From: CAUZIZ01 sp965218775
GTDB lineage: Bacteria > Acidobacteriota > UBA6911 > RPQK01 > JAJDTT01
DNA: 64,000 bases
Assembly: GCA_965218775.1 (NCBI GenBank)
Contig: CBDCLS010000005.1
Coordinates: 682,001-746,000, forward strand
Direction of reading: 5' to 3'
The notes under the pieces were generated by a model, which worked only from the letters and a program-made list of their open reading frames with translations, made no database searches and was not told the origin of the DNA. Positions 1-9,900 of this stretch are shown here, piece after piece. The translations under genes were made by a program, and so were the position numbers. Numbering within the stretch: position 1 is the stretch's first letter; the number at the start of each line of letters is the position of its first letter.

Positions 1-2
1 TC

Positions 3-1397
3 ATGGCCTGGGCCTTCTGGCACTCTGCCCAGAACGGAAGTGTGTCTCTCAAGCATCAACCCTGGGTCCAAGCAGCCCTCAATACGGGGCCCTCGTTCCG
101 GGAGTGGCTGCAGCGCTTGCCACTGAAGGAAGGCCAAACCCAGTTGTCATTGACACCCAATTACGAAGACTGGGTTTTCAACATCTACAGGCGCGGGACT
201 TACGACGATTTCTGGAAGCAGCCGGGTTTTGCCATCGAGGAATTCCTGGATCAGCACTCAGACGTTCCCACCCTTCTGGTGGGCGGTTGGTACGATTCCT
301 ATACCCGTGCCACGCTCGACGCCTACGGTGCTCTCAGCCGTTCCAAGAAGGGTCCAATCAAGGTGATCATAGGTCCCTGGACACACGGCACCTACACGAC
401 CGAAGAACGGACGTCCGGTGACATCGATCTTGGAGACGCCGCCGCTCTGGACAGCTTCGATAGACTGCACCTCCGCTGGTTCGACAAGTGGCTGAAGAAC
501 AAGAGTACCGGTATCGATCAGGAAGCTCCCGTCCAGATCTTCGTCATGGGAGGCGGCTCGGGCAGAAGGACTCCCACCGGGCAACTCGACCACGGCGGAA
601 ACTGGCGGCAAGAAACAGAGTGGCCTCTGGCACGAACGAGCTTCACCAGATTCTATCTTCACGGTAATGGTCTCCTGCGGACAGAGCTCCCTGATGAAGA
701 CGATGGACATACGACCTACCGCTTCGATCCGGACAACCCGGTGCCTACGATCGGCGGCAATTTCTCCTCGTTGAGCTATCTCAGTCCCCTGCCCCGAGAG
801 GCCTCGCCCCACCAGCCTGCTGGATCCGAACGGCGCCAGGAGATCACCCCCAGCGGAGGTTACGACCAGTGTGAGTCCGATCAGTTCTTCGGCTGTAAGC
901 TCCCCTTCCTCCCCCTGGGCTCGCGCAGGGATGTTCTTGTATTCCAGACCCTACCCCTGGAAAAGGATATAGAGATCACGGGCCCGATCGAGGTCAAGCT
1001 CTGGATCGCCTCCTCGGCTACAGATACAGACTTCACTGCCAAGCTGATCGACTGTTACCCCCCCAGTTCCGACTATCCCAGGGGCTACGCTCTGAACCTG
1101 ACCGACAGCATCCTCAGGGCGCGTTATGCCAGTTCCAGGGAAAAGGAGGTTTTTCTGGAGCCGGACAAGATCTATCCTGTCACGGTGGTTCTCTACCCAA
1201 CCAGTAACCTGTTCAAACAGGGACACGCCATCCGGCTCGATGTCTCGTCCAGCAACTTTCCCAGGTTCGATGTGAATCCGAATACCGGAGAACCCCTGGG
1301 TCGAAGCAGGCGTAAGGCTGTGGCCGACAACACGATCTACCACAGTCAACACTGCCCTTCCCACATCGTCTTGCCGATCATTCCGAGAAGTTCGTGA
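3..1397 (+). CDS. CocE/NonD family hydrolase, C-terminal part (cut by window start)
   Basis: Alpha/beta hydrolase of the CocE/NonD (X-Pro dipeptidyl-peptidase S15-like) family, expected to cleave esters or amides. The visible part holds the likely catalytic Asp (GGWYDSY, about residue 98 from the first ATG) and His (GPWTHG, about residue 128). It then has the C-terminal jelly-roll domain typical of the family from about residue 240, including PLEKDIEITGP. The N-terminal half with the nucleophilic GxSxxG serine is not in the window, so the ATG at 3 is probably internal. The stop is TGA at 1395. The family assignment rests on the Asp/His motifs and the C-terminal domain; the substrate is unknown. 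Confidence 0.85.
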   Translation: MAWAFWHSAQNGSVSLKHQPWVQAALNTGPSFREWLQRLPLKEGQTQLSLTPNYEDWVFNIYRRGTYDDFWKQPGFAIEEFLDQHSDVPTLLVGGWYDSYTRATLDAYGALSRSKKGPIKVIIGPWTHGTYTTEERTSGDIDLGDAAALDSFDRLHLRWFDKWLKNKSTGIDQEAPVQIFVMGGGSGRRTPTGQLDHGGNWRQETEWPLARTSFTRFYLHGNGLLRTELPDEDDGHTTYRFDPDNPVPTIGGNFSSLSYLSPLPREASPHQPAGSERRQEITPSGGYDQCESDQFFGCKLPFLPLGSRRDVLVFQTLPLEKDIEITGPIEVKLWIASSATDTDFTAKLIDCYPPSSDYPRGYALNLTDSILRARYASSREKEVFLEPDKIYPVTVVLYPTSNLFKQGHAIRLDVSSSNFPRFDVNPNTGEPLGRSRRKAVADNTIYHSQHCPSHIVLPIIPRSS

Positions 1398-1497
1398 CAC
1401 GCTGGCTGAGTACTAAAACGCTATTCCCTGAAGGACGCAGTTTGACCTGTCCGGCCAAGTCGTTGTATTCATCCCACTGGGCGGCCGGAGAACACCT

Positions 1498-3198
1498 ATG
1501 ACGCTGGTGGATTGGCTGATTGTCCTGGTCGTCAACCTCGGAATCGTCCTCTACGGCCTGATCACCTTCAAAGGCATCAGGCAGAGTTTCGACTGGTACT
1601 TGGCAGCAAAATCGCTCCCCTGGTGGGCTGTCGGCCTGTCGGCTTTTTCGACCGCCGTCGACAGCGGTGACTACGTTGCCATTGCAGGCGGTGCCTACCG
1701 CTTCGGTCTCTCCCAAATCTCTCAATGGTGGCTTGGAATTGCCATCGGCTGGTTTGTCCTCAGCAGCTTCGTCATCGTTCCCATGTATCGATCTGGCGTC
1801 TATACCAATGCCGAATGGCTAGAGTTCCGGTTCGGTCCGGCGACGCGGATCATGGCGGTCCTAATCAACCTGCAGTCTCGCACCAACGTTGTGGGAAACA
1901 TCTTCTTTTCACTTTATCTGGTGCTCAACATCATTGGAGGGCTGAGCCCTTCCTGGAGCTGGAGCATTGTCGTAGCCATTGCAGCGACCGCGGTTCTCTA
2001 CGTCGTCACGGGCGGCTTGGAGTCAGACGTCATAACCAATGCCCTTCAGGCCATGGCCATGATCGTGGCCTCTGTAGTCCTTTGGGGAATCGTCTGGTTT
2101 CGCGTAGGTGGCTGGCAGGGGCTGGAGCAGAAGTTGTCTGCAGTAGATTCGCGTCTTCCTGAAGTCCTCCTCCACGTGGGCGGGTATTCACCGCCGGAAG
2201 CATCACCCTGGCTGGTGGTGTTCGGATTGATCGTGGGGCTCACGACCTACGCCGTTATCAACCAGTACGAAGCCATTCGGTTCCTAGGTGCCCGATCGGA
2301 GTGGGATTTCAAGATGGGAGCACTACTCGCAAGCGGGATCACGGCGTTTTGCCTGTGGTTCAACGTGAGCCTTGGACCTTTGGCTCGGGCTGACTTCCCC
2401 AACCTGGAAATCATCGACTCGGCCTACCCTCTGCTGGCCAAGAAATACCTCCCGGCGGGATTGATCGGACTGGTCCTGGCGGGACTGGTGGCAGCAGGCT
2501 ACTCCACCTTCGCCTCGATCGGAATGGGTATCTCAAGCCTCTTCGTGAGGGATGTCTATGCTCGGTTCCTGGTCAGACGAGCGACTGATGCCCACTACAC
2601 TCGGGTAGGAAAGCTTTCCGTCCCAGTGATTCTAGCCCTCGGTTTCGTGTATGTCCCCTTTCTCCAAGAAGGGATGCTTGCCTTCTATTTACGACTCGCG
2701 GGCGCCATCGCAGTGCCGCTCATGACGGTCATGCTGCTGGGTATCTTCACCCGTGTTCACCGTGCAACAGGGGCCATCGGTTTGTTCACGGGACTCGCTT
2801 ACGGGATATCGTCGATTCTAGGGGATCGACTTCACTGGCCTCTCCCTCCCTGGTATACGAATATGTGGTGGGCCTACCTATGGAATATCATTCTTCCTGC
2901 AAGCGTTATGCTGATCGCTTCCAAAGTGATCACTCTGAGGAGAGGACCTGCCACCGCGGAAGAGATCGAAGGCCTAATCTACACTCGCGAGAGACCCAAA
3001 GTGGAGGTCCGCGAGCTGATGGGCAAGCGCCTCTCAATCCTCAAGGATACCTGGCTGCAGAAGACCCTTCTCAAGACGCCTGAGAAGCCCGAGTTCCCTT
3101 TTCCTGCGGAGCAGATCAGTTGGTTCCGACGTCCGGGCTTGTGGATGCTTGTCTATCTCGTGGTCGTCTGCTATCTGCTCTTTGTAGTTCTGTGGTAG
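1498..3198 (+). CDS. Sodium:solute symporter (SSS family)
   Basis: A 566-residue integral membrane protein with about 13-14 hydrophobic segments, expected to couple Na+ entry to uptake of an organic solute. The N-terminal helix (LIVLVVNLGIVLYGL) is followed by the family-typical AAKSLPWWAVGLSAFSTAVDSGDY region and the Y(T)NAEWLEFRFG stretch. A hydrophilic segment of about 90 residues near the C-terminus precedes a last transmembrane helix. The ATG at 1498 has a GGAG-type ribosome site a few bases upstream. It lies about 100 bp behind the hydrolase, so the two may be co-transcribed. The substrate cannot be read from the sequence. Confidence 0.9.
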   Translation: MTLVDWLIVLVVNLGIVLYGLITFKGIRQSFDWYLAAKSLPWWAVGLSAFSTAVDSGDYVAIAGGAYRFGLSQISQWWLGIAIGWFVLSSFVIVPMYRSGVYTNAEWLEFRFGPATRIMAVLINLQSRTNVVGNIFFSLYLVLNIIGGLSPSWSWSIVVAIAATAVLYVVTGGLESDVITNALQAMAMIVASVVLWGIVWFRVGGWQGLEQKLSAVDSRLPEVLLHVGGYSPPEASPWLVVFGLIVGLTTYAVINQYEAIRFLGARSEWDFKMGALLASGITAFCLWFNVSLGPLARADFPNLEIIDSAYPLLAKKYLPAGLIGLVLAGLVAAGYSTFASIGMGISSLFVRDVYARFLVRRATDAHYTRVGKLSVPVILALGFVYVPFLQEGMLAFYLRLAGAIAVPLMTVMLLGIFTRVHRATGAIGLFTGLAYGISSILGDRLHWPLPPWYTNMWWAYLWNIILPASVMLIASKVITLRRGPATAEEIEGLIYTRERPKVEVRELMGKRLSILKDTWLQKTLLKTPEKPEFPFPAEQISWFRRPGLWMLVYLVVVCYLLFVVLW

Positions 3199-3201
3199 CC
3201 A

Positions 3202-3396
3202 ATGTCTAACAGCAAAGAAACTTCCCGGGAAAAGAAATTCGAGCACCGCTACAGCGCGGGACTGCTAACGGCGGTAGCTCTCTTGCTGCTGGCCTCCATC
3301 TACTACACTCTCGTCCTCTGGCCTCTCAAGGTTCTCATCGCGTTGACCCTGGGACTGGCTAGTGCGCTGCTCATTCGCCGATCTAATCGCGTCTGA
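3202..3396 (+). CDS. Small two-helix membrane protein (hypothetical)
   Basis: A 64-residue ORF beginning three bases after the symporter stop. A charged N-terminus (KETSREKKFEHRY) precedes two hydrophobic segments separated by a short turn (roughly residues 18-38 and 42-58), and it ends in RRSNRV. The close spacing and membrane character suggest a symporter-associated small protein, but no family is recognised. There is no clear ribosome site of its own, so translational coupling is the likely route if it is expressed. Confidence 0.5.
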   Translation: MSNSKETSREKKFEHRYSAGLLTAVALLLLASIYYTLVLWPLKVLIALTLGLASALLIRRSNRV

Positions 3397-3459
3397 AGTC
3401 GACCTCTGCAATCTGTCGTTTTTGACCGCGATCGTCTACACTGTCGCCTGTCTCAATGA

Positions 3460-3818
3460 TTGAACTGCTCGGCATCGCAGGCGGCTCTCGGTTACTGTCT
3501 GACTCCAAGTAGTGTCTCGACGGTGATCCCCGGGGCCATGACAGTGGAAGAAATGAAGGACAATCTAGTACGCTGTAACACAGAATTATTTCGTGTTTGC
3601 AGATGGGGCTTGCGAGGCGAGATCAAGGCAGGAGGAGGAAGACGATGCTTGGCCATCTTCGACGACGACGAACGCAGAGATCGTCCGCAACCCCCATCTG
3701 CAAACACGAAATAATTCTGTGTTACAGCGTACTAGGTGCCTCGAGCCTCGATTTCCAACCTGGATGGATCGATCAGATCGAGCGGATCCAGGAAGAGCGG
3801 CTCGGAGAAGAGCTTTAG
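3460..3818 (+). pseudogene. Aldo/keto reductase C-terminal remnant, interrupted by a MITE
   Basis: Only the last ~60 codons of an aldo/keto reductase remain. The first part reads QAALGYCLTPSSVSTVIPGA followed by MTVEEMKDNL, the family's C-terminal NADPH-binding region. After the palindromic insert at about 3565-3735, another frame resumes with SSLDFQPGWIDQIERI and ends in a TAG at 3816. Removing 167 bp (165-bp element plus one TA) joins the parts in frame as DNLGASSLDFQPGW. A TGA lies just upstream at 3457 in the same frame, so the N-terminal 80% of the gene is gone. Confidence 0.8.
3565..3735. mobile_element. MITE-like palindromic element with perfect 44-bp inverted repeats
   Basis: Positions 3565-3608 and 3692-3735 are perfect reverse complements (44 of 44). 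They start CTAGTACGCTGTAACACAG and end GCAGATGGGG at the inner side, enclosing an 83-bp purine-rich core. There is no transposase. If the element is taken as GTACGC...GCGTAC (3568-3732) flanked by TA on both sides, precise loss restores the host reading frame. This suggests TA-targeted insertion, as in IS630/Tc1-mariner-derived MITEs. ORFs called across it on both strands are artefacts of the palindrome. Confidence 0.85.
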
Positions 3819-3873
3819 AGCAAGCGGCGGCAGTACCCATGCCCGCTCACCCCTATGGATCCGGAGAGAGAAG

Positions 3874-4797
3874 ATGGCCGCAGTAGTCTATCTCAAGGAC
3901 AAACTGATGCCCGCGTCCGAGGCTTCCCTGGCGATCTACGATGCTGGAATTGTGCTGGGCGCGACCATCACCGAGATGACGCGCACGTTCAAGCATCACC
4001 CCTTCCGGTTGGACGACCATCTCGAACGCCTCTACCGCTCTTGTCGTTATGCCGGGATATCTCCTCCGCTGGACTCGAGTCGGATGAAGGAAGTGTCCCT
4101 GGAGGTCGTGGAGCGAAACGCATCGCTCCTTCCTGAGGAACAGGAATTGAGCCTGGTCCATTTCCTCACACCGGGTGAAATTCCGAGTTATGCCGGCCTG
4201 GGACCCTCGAACGCGCCAACCAGCCCTACGCTTTGCATTCACACTTTTCCCCTACACTTTCGAAGGTTCACTTCCCTCTTCACCGAGGGCGCCCACGTGG
4301 TGACTCCCTCCATTCGCCACCTCCCAGCTCAGTGTGTAGACCCCAAAATCAAACATCGAAGCCGAATGTATCAGTGGCTGGGGGACCAGCAAACACATCA
4401 GGTCGATCCCCAGGCAATCAGCTTGTTTCTCGATCTCGACGGCAATGTGGCCGAGACCAGCGGGGCAAACTTCGCGATCGTTTGCGACTCCACCTTGATC
4501 GCGCCCACTTTTCGAAACAGTCTCCCCGGAGTCAGCCTGCTAACGGTAAAGGAGCTGTGCGCGGAGTGGGAGATTGGCTTCGAGCAGAAGGACTTCCAGG
4601 TCTACGATGTCGTCAACGCCGATGAAGCTCTTCTCCTTACGACGCCCTACTGCCTGGCCCCAGTGACTCGGATCAATAGTTCACCTATCGGGACTGGTGA
4701 GGTACAGGGCCCGATCTTTAGAAGGCTCATCGAGGCCTGGAGTAATCGGGTAAATCTGGACATCGTCGAGCAGATTCTGGGTGGGGAATTACCCTGA
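3874..4797 (+). CDS. Class IV aminotransferase (branched-chain / D-amino acid / ADC lyase-like)
   Basis: A 307-residue PLP enzyme of fold type IV. Landmarks are IYDAGIVLGATITEMTRTF near the N-terminus, the probable PLP lysine in CVDPKIKHRSRM (about K160), and the family segment GNVAETSGANFAIV. The ATG at 3874 follows GGAGAGAGAAG, a better start than upstream in-frame codons, which run back into the MITE. The sequence cannot separate branched-chain aminotransferase from D-amino-acid aminotransferase or aminodeoxychorismate lyase. It stands between the reductase remnant and a 3-hydroxyacyl-CoA dehydrogenase with no obvious shared operon. Confidence 0.85.
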   Translation: MAAVVYLKDKLMPASEASLAIYDAGIVLGATITEMTRTFKHHPFRLDDHLERLYRSCRYAGISPPLDSSRMKEVSLEVVERNASLLPEEQELSLVHFLTPGEIPSYAGLGPSNAPTSPTLCIHTFPLHFRRFTSLFTEGAHVVTPSIRHLPAQCVDPKIKHRSRMYQWLGDQQTHQVDPQAISLFLDLDGNVAETSGANFAIVCDSTLIAPTFRNSLPGVSLLTVKELCAEWEIGFEQKDFQVYDVVNADEALLLTTPYCLAPVTRINSSPIGTGEVQGPIFRRLIEAWSNRVNLDIVEQILGGELP

Positions 4798-4904
4798 ACT
4801 TGAATAGTGAGCGGTGGTTAAGTGAGCAGTAAGCAGTACCGGAAACAGCTGCAGCCAACAGTCCCTGAATGGGTGGACTGCCATTATTACGAACCCAAAT
4901 CTGG

Positions 4905-5058
4905 CAGAGCCGCCAACGACTTGACTTGTCAACAATAGAAGCCCAAGTTCCGACGATAGAGCTGGACAACAGCAGAATCCCCCTATCCTCGAACCAAAGT
5001 TTCTTTATCGAATGATCCAGCGCGTCTGGGGGGTTTACTCACCTGAAACTCGAGGAAC
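4905..5058 (+). repeat. Dispersed intergenic repeat, diverged copy
   Basis: The segment from AACGACTTGACTTGTC to about CCAAAGTTTC resembles the reverse complement of 44170-44275. Both share GCCCAAGTTCCG and GGACAACAGCAGAATC in the same order. The part from CCAAAGTT to the next gene start also resembles 37737-37800 (AATGATCC..., then GAAACT). It contains no credible gene. It is likely a decayed non-coding repeat family in intergenic space. Confidence 0.6.
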
Positions 5059-5061
5059 CTA

Positions 5062-6009
5062 ATGAAAGCTGAATCTTTCCAACGTGTTTCGGTTCTGGGA
5101 CTCGGAACCATGGGCCATGGAATCGCACAATGCTTCGCCGCTGGAGGCTGCCAAGTACGGTGCTATGACAAGCTACCCGCGGCTCGAAACAGTCTCATTC
5201 AGAGAATCCGGGCTAATCTGGAGCAGATGGTCGAGGCTGGAATCCACGACGAAGAATCAGTTCAGGAAATCGAGAGTCGGGTTCTGCTTTGTGAGAGTGA
5301 AGAGGAAGCACTCGAGGAGACCCAGTTTGTCACCGAGGCAGTCGTCGAAGATCTAGGAGTCAAGCAAGACCTCTTCTCCAGAATCGAGGCCTTTGTCCCC
5401 TCCGACTGCATCCTCGCCAGCAACACCTCGAGCTTCCCCATGACCCAAATCTCGGAGCGGATGCGCCTACCCGATCGGGCCGTCGTCACCCACTGGTTCA
5501 ACCCTCCCCACATTGTGCCACTGGTCGAGGTGGTGCCCGGAGAAAACACAGCCCAAGAGACAGCACAGACGGCCGTCGAGCTGGCTGAGCGCATCGGAAA
5601 ACTACCCATTCTTCTTAACCGGGAGCTTCCAGGCTTCCTGGTGAACCGGATCCAGATCGCAATCCTCCGGGAGGTCTGCGATCTTCTGGACAAGGGCGTC
5701 GCGAGTGCGGAAGACATTGACCGGGCCATTCGAGGAAGCGTGGGCCTTAGATTAGCCGCGATGGGTCCTCTCGAAGTCGCCGACTTTGCCGGCCTCGACG
5801 TGGGTGCCAGCGTCTTCCAGAATCTGGCTCCCCACATCTGTTCAAATACAGAGCTCCCCGCATCGGTCCGAACCTTGGTCGAAGCCGGTCATTTTGGGGC
5901 GAAATCGGGAAAGGGCTTCTATGATTACACTCCCGATTCCGTCGCGGCCAGACGCCGGGAACGAGATCGGCATTTCCTGGAGATCGCGAAGATATTCTAC
6001 GGTAGCTAA
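5062..6009 (+). CDS. 3-hydroxyacyl-CoA dehydrogenase
   Basis: A 315-residue NAD-dependent dehydrogenase that oxidises 3-hydroxyacyl-CoA to 3-ketoacyl-CoA (beta-oxidation or hydroxybutyryl-CoA metabolism). The Rossmann nucleotide site VLGLGTMGHGIAQ is at residues 10-22. The ASNTSSFPMTQI segment and the catalytic-His region VTHWFNPPHIVPLVEV follow. The C-terminal helical domain begins around LPGFLVNRIQ and ends with the family GAKSGKGFYDY. The length matches the single-domain bacterial type. It stands alone between intergenic repeats and a convergent membrane gene. Confidence 0.92.
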   Translation: MKAESFQRVSVLGLGTMGHGIAQCFAAGGCQVRCYDKLPAARNSLIQRIRANLEQMVEAGIHDEESVQEIESRVLLCESEEEALEETQFVTEAVVEDLGVKQDLFSRIEAFVPSDCILASNTSSFPMTQISERMRLPDRAVVTHWFNPPHIVPLVEVVPGENTAQETAQTAVELAERIGKLPILLNRELPGFLVNRIQIAILREVCDLLDKGVASAEDIDRAIRGSVGLRLAAMGPLEVADFAGLDVGASVFQNLAPHICSNTELPASVRTLVEAGHFGAKSGKGFYDYTPDSVAARRRERDRHFLEIAKIFYGS

Positions 6010-6036
6010 TTACACTGGAAGGTAAAGTTCCCGCCC

Positions 6037-6693
6037 TTACCTTCTACCCACGAGATTGATGATGTAGCCGATTACAAACAAGACGAAAGCCACCAAACTG
6101 ATCGGAGGCAAGCCGCCATGCCAACCGGATGGGTTGAGCCAACCCTCATACCCCATAAAGATCAAATGCACAGCGCCTAGGATCATCGCCGCAAGCAGGA
6201 ATCTTCGTGAGGTGATGAATTGGATAAAACCCTTGTCCTCCCGCAGATGGGTTTGAAAACTCAAGTTGTAACCCCAGAGAACCACGAATGCCGAAACGCC
6301 CCCGAGCATGCTCAGGCCTGCCAGGAGCGTCAAGGTTCCATTTTCTTCGAAGAACTTTCCATACACCGTAGGCTTGAAGAGCATGAAGCTCATCAGGGTA
6401 TGAACGAGCACCAGCAGAAATCCAGTCATGCCCAGAGCTTTGCGGGCACTTAGCCAACCCTCCGGAACATTTACGGCCATATTTTTTAGCGGCCCCAAGC
6501 CAAAATTGAAGGTCAACAGGATGAATGCGCCCAGGGCCAATCCCTTGTTCAAAACAAAAAAGGGTAGATCTTTCCAGGGGACCTGGCCAAAGATGTGGTA
6601 GCGGAGCACCGCATACCCTAAGGCAAACAACAACGTAACGGCAATGATCAAGCCTGCCGGATTCTGCTGGTTGGCTGATTGTTCGTTCATCAT
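6037..6693 (-). CDS. Six-helix membrane protein, ferric reductase/MsrQ-like
   Basis: A 218-residue protein with about six transmembrane segments. Histidines within helices (VLVHTLMSFM and GAVHLIFMGY) could ligate haem, as in ferric reductase-like and MsrQ-like cytochromes. The periplasmic-side loops are short. It converges on the dehydrogenase (27 bp between stops) and diverges from the subtilisin gene. The family call is based on topology and the His pattern only; it could be another cytochrome b-type membrane protein. Confidence 0.55.
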   Translation of the reverse strand: MMNEQSANQQNPAGLIIAVTLLFALGYAVLRYHIFGQVPWKDLPFFVLNKGLALGAFILLTFNFGLGPLKNMAVNVPEGWLSARKALGMTGFLLVLVHTLMSFMLFKPTVYGKFFEENGTLTLLAGLSMLGGVSAFVVLWGYNLSFQTHLREDKGFIQFITSRRFLLAAMILGAVHLIFMGYEGWLNPSGWHGGLPPISLVAFVLFVIGYIINLVGRR

Positions 6694-6923
6694 ATCCCTC
6701 GGTACAATCTGCGCCGACCCTTTCGTCCGGGTTGGAATCGCCCCAGAAGTTGGGGGTAGCGAAAGACTGCAGTGGCACGTTCATCCGAAAGAGGCCAATC
6801 CGGGCTCTCAACGGAAGCCGAAAACGATTATTCAACAAAATGGAGACTGTCGCCAGACAGAGGAGAACTGCAAGTCCACTATTGCGGATTCCCGCCCAAA
6901 CCAATTCGATTAGAATAGGACCA

Positions 6924-9900
6924 ATGAAGGGCCGAGTTGTGCTTATCCTGGGCTGTTTGTCGCTTCGGCTTTGTCCCCAAATCCTCGCGTTCGAATCCGA
7001 CCTCAGGGCCAGTGTCAGATCGGCCACTGAAAGGCTTCGCAAACAAGCAGGCATCATTACAACAAGCCAGGATGACGCCAACTCCGGGCAGAATTCTGAG
7101 AAGATGATTTCTGCGTATGTGGTCTTACGTGGGGATCCCGCTGTTCGGACAGTCCTCAAAGCCCGTGCGCCATCGTTCCGGCGTTCAACTGCGAGCGTGA
7201 AACAGAGAATCTCGCAGATTCGGGCGCAACAGGAGTCTGTCCTGACGCGGCTTCGCTTCCTGGGCGCTCGACACAGTTTCAGCTATCAAAAACTGGCCAA
7301 CGCGGTTCAAGTAAGACTGCCAATTTCGAGTCTACCGGACATCCAGTCAATGCCGGAGGTCCTACGGATTGATCCCGTGACTCTGCATGAGATAACTCAT
7401 GATTCCAGCGTGCCCTTCACGGGAGCTCCCGTAGTTTGGGGCAGCGGCGGCTTCTCTCAGGATGGCAGCGGCATCACGATCGGCGTTATTGACACTGGCC
7501 TTGACTACACACACGCTAACCTGGGAGGCTCTGGTCTGGTCCCAGACTTTGAAGCAAACGACCCTGATGTCATCGAACCGGGCACGTTTCCCAACACCAA
7601 AGTCGTTGGCGGACGCGATTTCGTCGGCAATTCCTATGACGCGTCGTCCGAGGATCCGGGAATCAACACGCCGATTCCCGACTCAGACCCTTTGGATTGC
7701 AACGGACATGGAACTCACGTCGCCGGATCGGCTGCAGGTCGCGGTGTCACCCTCGGAGGAGATGGCTTTGAAGGTCCCTACACAGAGGGACTGGACTTCG
7801 CTCAATTCGCAATTGGACCCGGCGTGGCTCCGGGGGCAGAACTCTATGCCTTGAAGGTCTTCGGCTGCCGGGGCGCAAGCCTGCTGGTCATGGCTGCTTT
7901 GGAGTATGCCGCCGACCCGAACGACGATGGGGACTTCAGCGATCGTCTGGATGTCGTCAATTTGTCGGTAGGCGTCGCCTTTGCGAACGGCATCGATTCC
8001 TCGGAGACCGAGGTGGGGATCATCGAAAACTTGGCCGAGCTGGGAACGTCGGTAGTCGCCAGTGCCGGCAACAACGGAAATACCTTCTACGCCGTTGCCG
8101 CACCCGGCACGGCTCCGAGTGCCATCTCGGTCGCCGGTTTGGATGATCGAGGCGTTGTCCTTGAGGGCATCAGGGTAACTAGCCCAGCTGCCATCGAGGG
8201 TTTTTACGAGGCCAAGGAGGGCCAACTGACTAAGCCCTTGTCAGAAACCGGACCCATTTCGGGCAGCTTGTCCCTTACGGACCCCGACACCGCCTGTTCG
8301 GCTTTGAACAACGCCTCTGCCGTCAGCGGAAGGATCGCGTTACTCAAACGAGGCGACTGCACCTTTCGAACCAAGATCCTGAATGCGCAACAAGCCGGAG
8401 CCCTGGCGGTCATCGTCAGGAACAACGTTGAAGCCCCTTTGATTCCGATGTCGGGGAACTCCGCCGACATCACAATTCCTGGAGTCCTGATCTCTCTTGC
8501 CGCCGGTGACCTTTTAGAGTCCTCAGTCCTGGCAGGCGGTGTAGACGTGCAGCTGGAAGACGGCATCACGTCGTCCCAGCCCGTTCTGGCTGACCTGATC
8601 AGGGACTTTAGCTCGAGAGGTCCCAGCGCCAGTGGCAACGTCTTGAAGCCTGAGCTTTCGGCCCCGGGCTTCGATGTTCTATCTTCCCTGGTGGGAACAG
8701 GGACGGGCGGTAAAGCCCGAAAAGGCACCTCCATGTCCAGCCCCCACGTCGCCGGAATGGCAGCTCTTTTAAGGCAACTCCACCCGAACTGGACAGCCCA
8801 GCAGATCAAGGCAGCACTGATGAATACGGCCGGCACATTGTTTGATGCTGGTGGAAGTGCCTATCCTGAATCGCTTGCGGGTGCCGGTCGAGCTCGAGTC
8901 GATCGTGCCGCCCAAACCAACGTGACCATTGCCTCGGAGGATAGCCAAGGGGAGGTTTCGTTGTCCCTAGGCAGTCTCAGGCTAGGCCACGTCTACTCGA
9001 AAGACCACACCCTCATTCTGACGAATGATGGCGCCCAAGCAAAGACTTTCAGTATTGAGGTTGAAGAGACTGTGGGTGAAGCAGGCGCCTCCCTGACACC
9101 CCTCCAAGATACGGTCATCGTCCCCCCCAACGCTGCCGCCACGGCCATGTTCCGCTTCCAGGCAGACCCACGGCAGTTTGACCGGACCACTGATCCCACC
9201 ACGCCGTTGACGCAGCTAGGCGAGCCCCGCCACACGCTGTTCGAAGTAAGTGGCAAGATCCGTTTCGACGATGGCGTGCTTCCCTTGAGTCTTCCCTACT
9301 ATGGAGTCGTCGACGCCGCCTCAGCTTTGTATGCTGATGCCACCCATCTGGCCCTCCCGCCAGGTCCCTTGAATAGCCTTCCAAACTCTAGCCTGGTCGG
9401 GGGAATCTCCGTCTCCATTCCAGTCGGCGGTGAGTCCGCCCATCCCCAACCCCTGGTTAGCGTCTTCGAGGTTGGCCTGGAAAGCCCCGCCAATGACTCG
9501 AGCGACTTCCTGGAGGCCGCTGCTGATATCCTTTGGGTGGGTGTCACCACCGACCTCCACGCCGTTCAGGCTTTCTCTGAGGCCCATCTCTACTTCGGTT
9601 TGGCTACCCGGGGAGAGTGGACGACCCTCAATAGCTTGGATGTCGAAATCCTGATCGACACCGATCAGGATGGCACCGATGACTATCAACTCGTCGCCTC
9701 GAATTCCGGAACAGCGGGAGGGAGCAACAGCACAGACACCTTCATCACGACCGTGACCAACCTGGAGACGAGGCAGCGCGCGCGCGACTCTCTGATAAAC
9801 ATCGTTCCTCCGGATCTGGCTGATACTGCCCTTTTCAATAACAACGTCATGATCCTTCCCGTGTCCTACAGCAGTCTGGAACTGAGCGCCGAGTCTGCAA

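Noticed and set aside
3592..3840. Several ORFs on both strands around the MITE
   Set aside because: They read through the palindromic arms and their core, giving similar peptides on both strands (CNTELFRVCRWGLR). Not genes.
6146..7159. 337-residue minus-strand ORF overlapping the membrane protein and the subtilisin start
   Set aside because: Out-of-frame shadow of the real minus-strand membrane gene; part of it lies antisense to the subtilisin.
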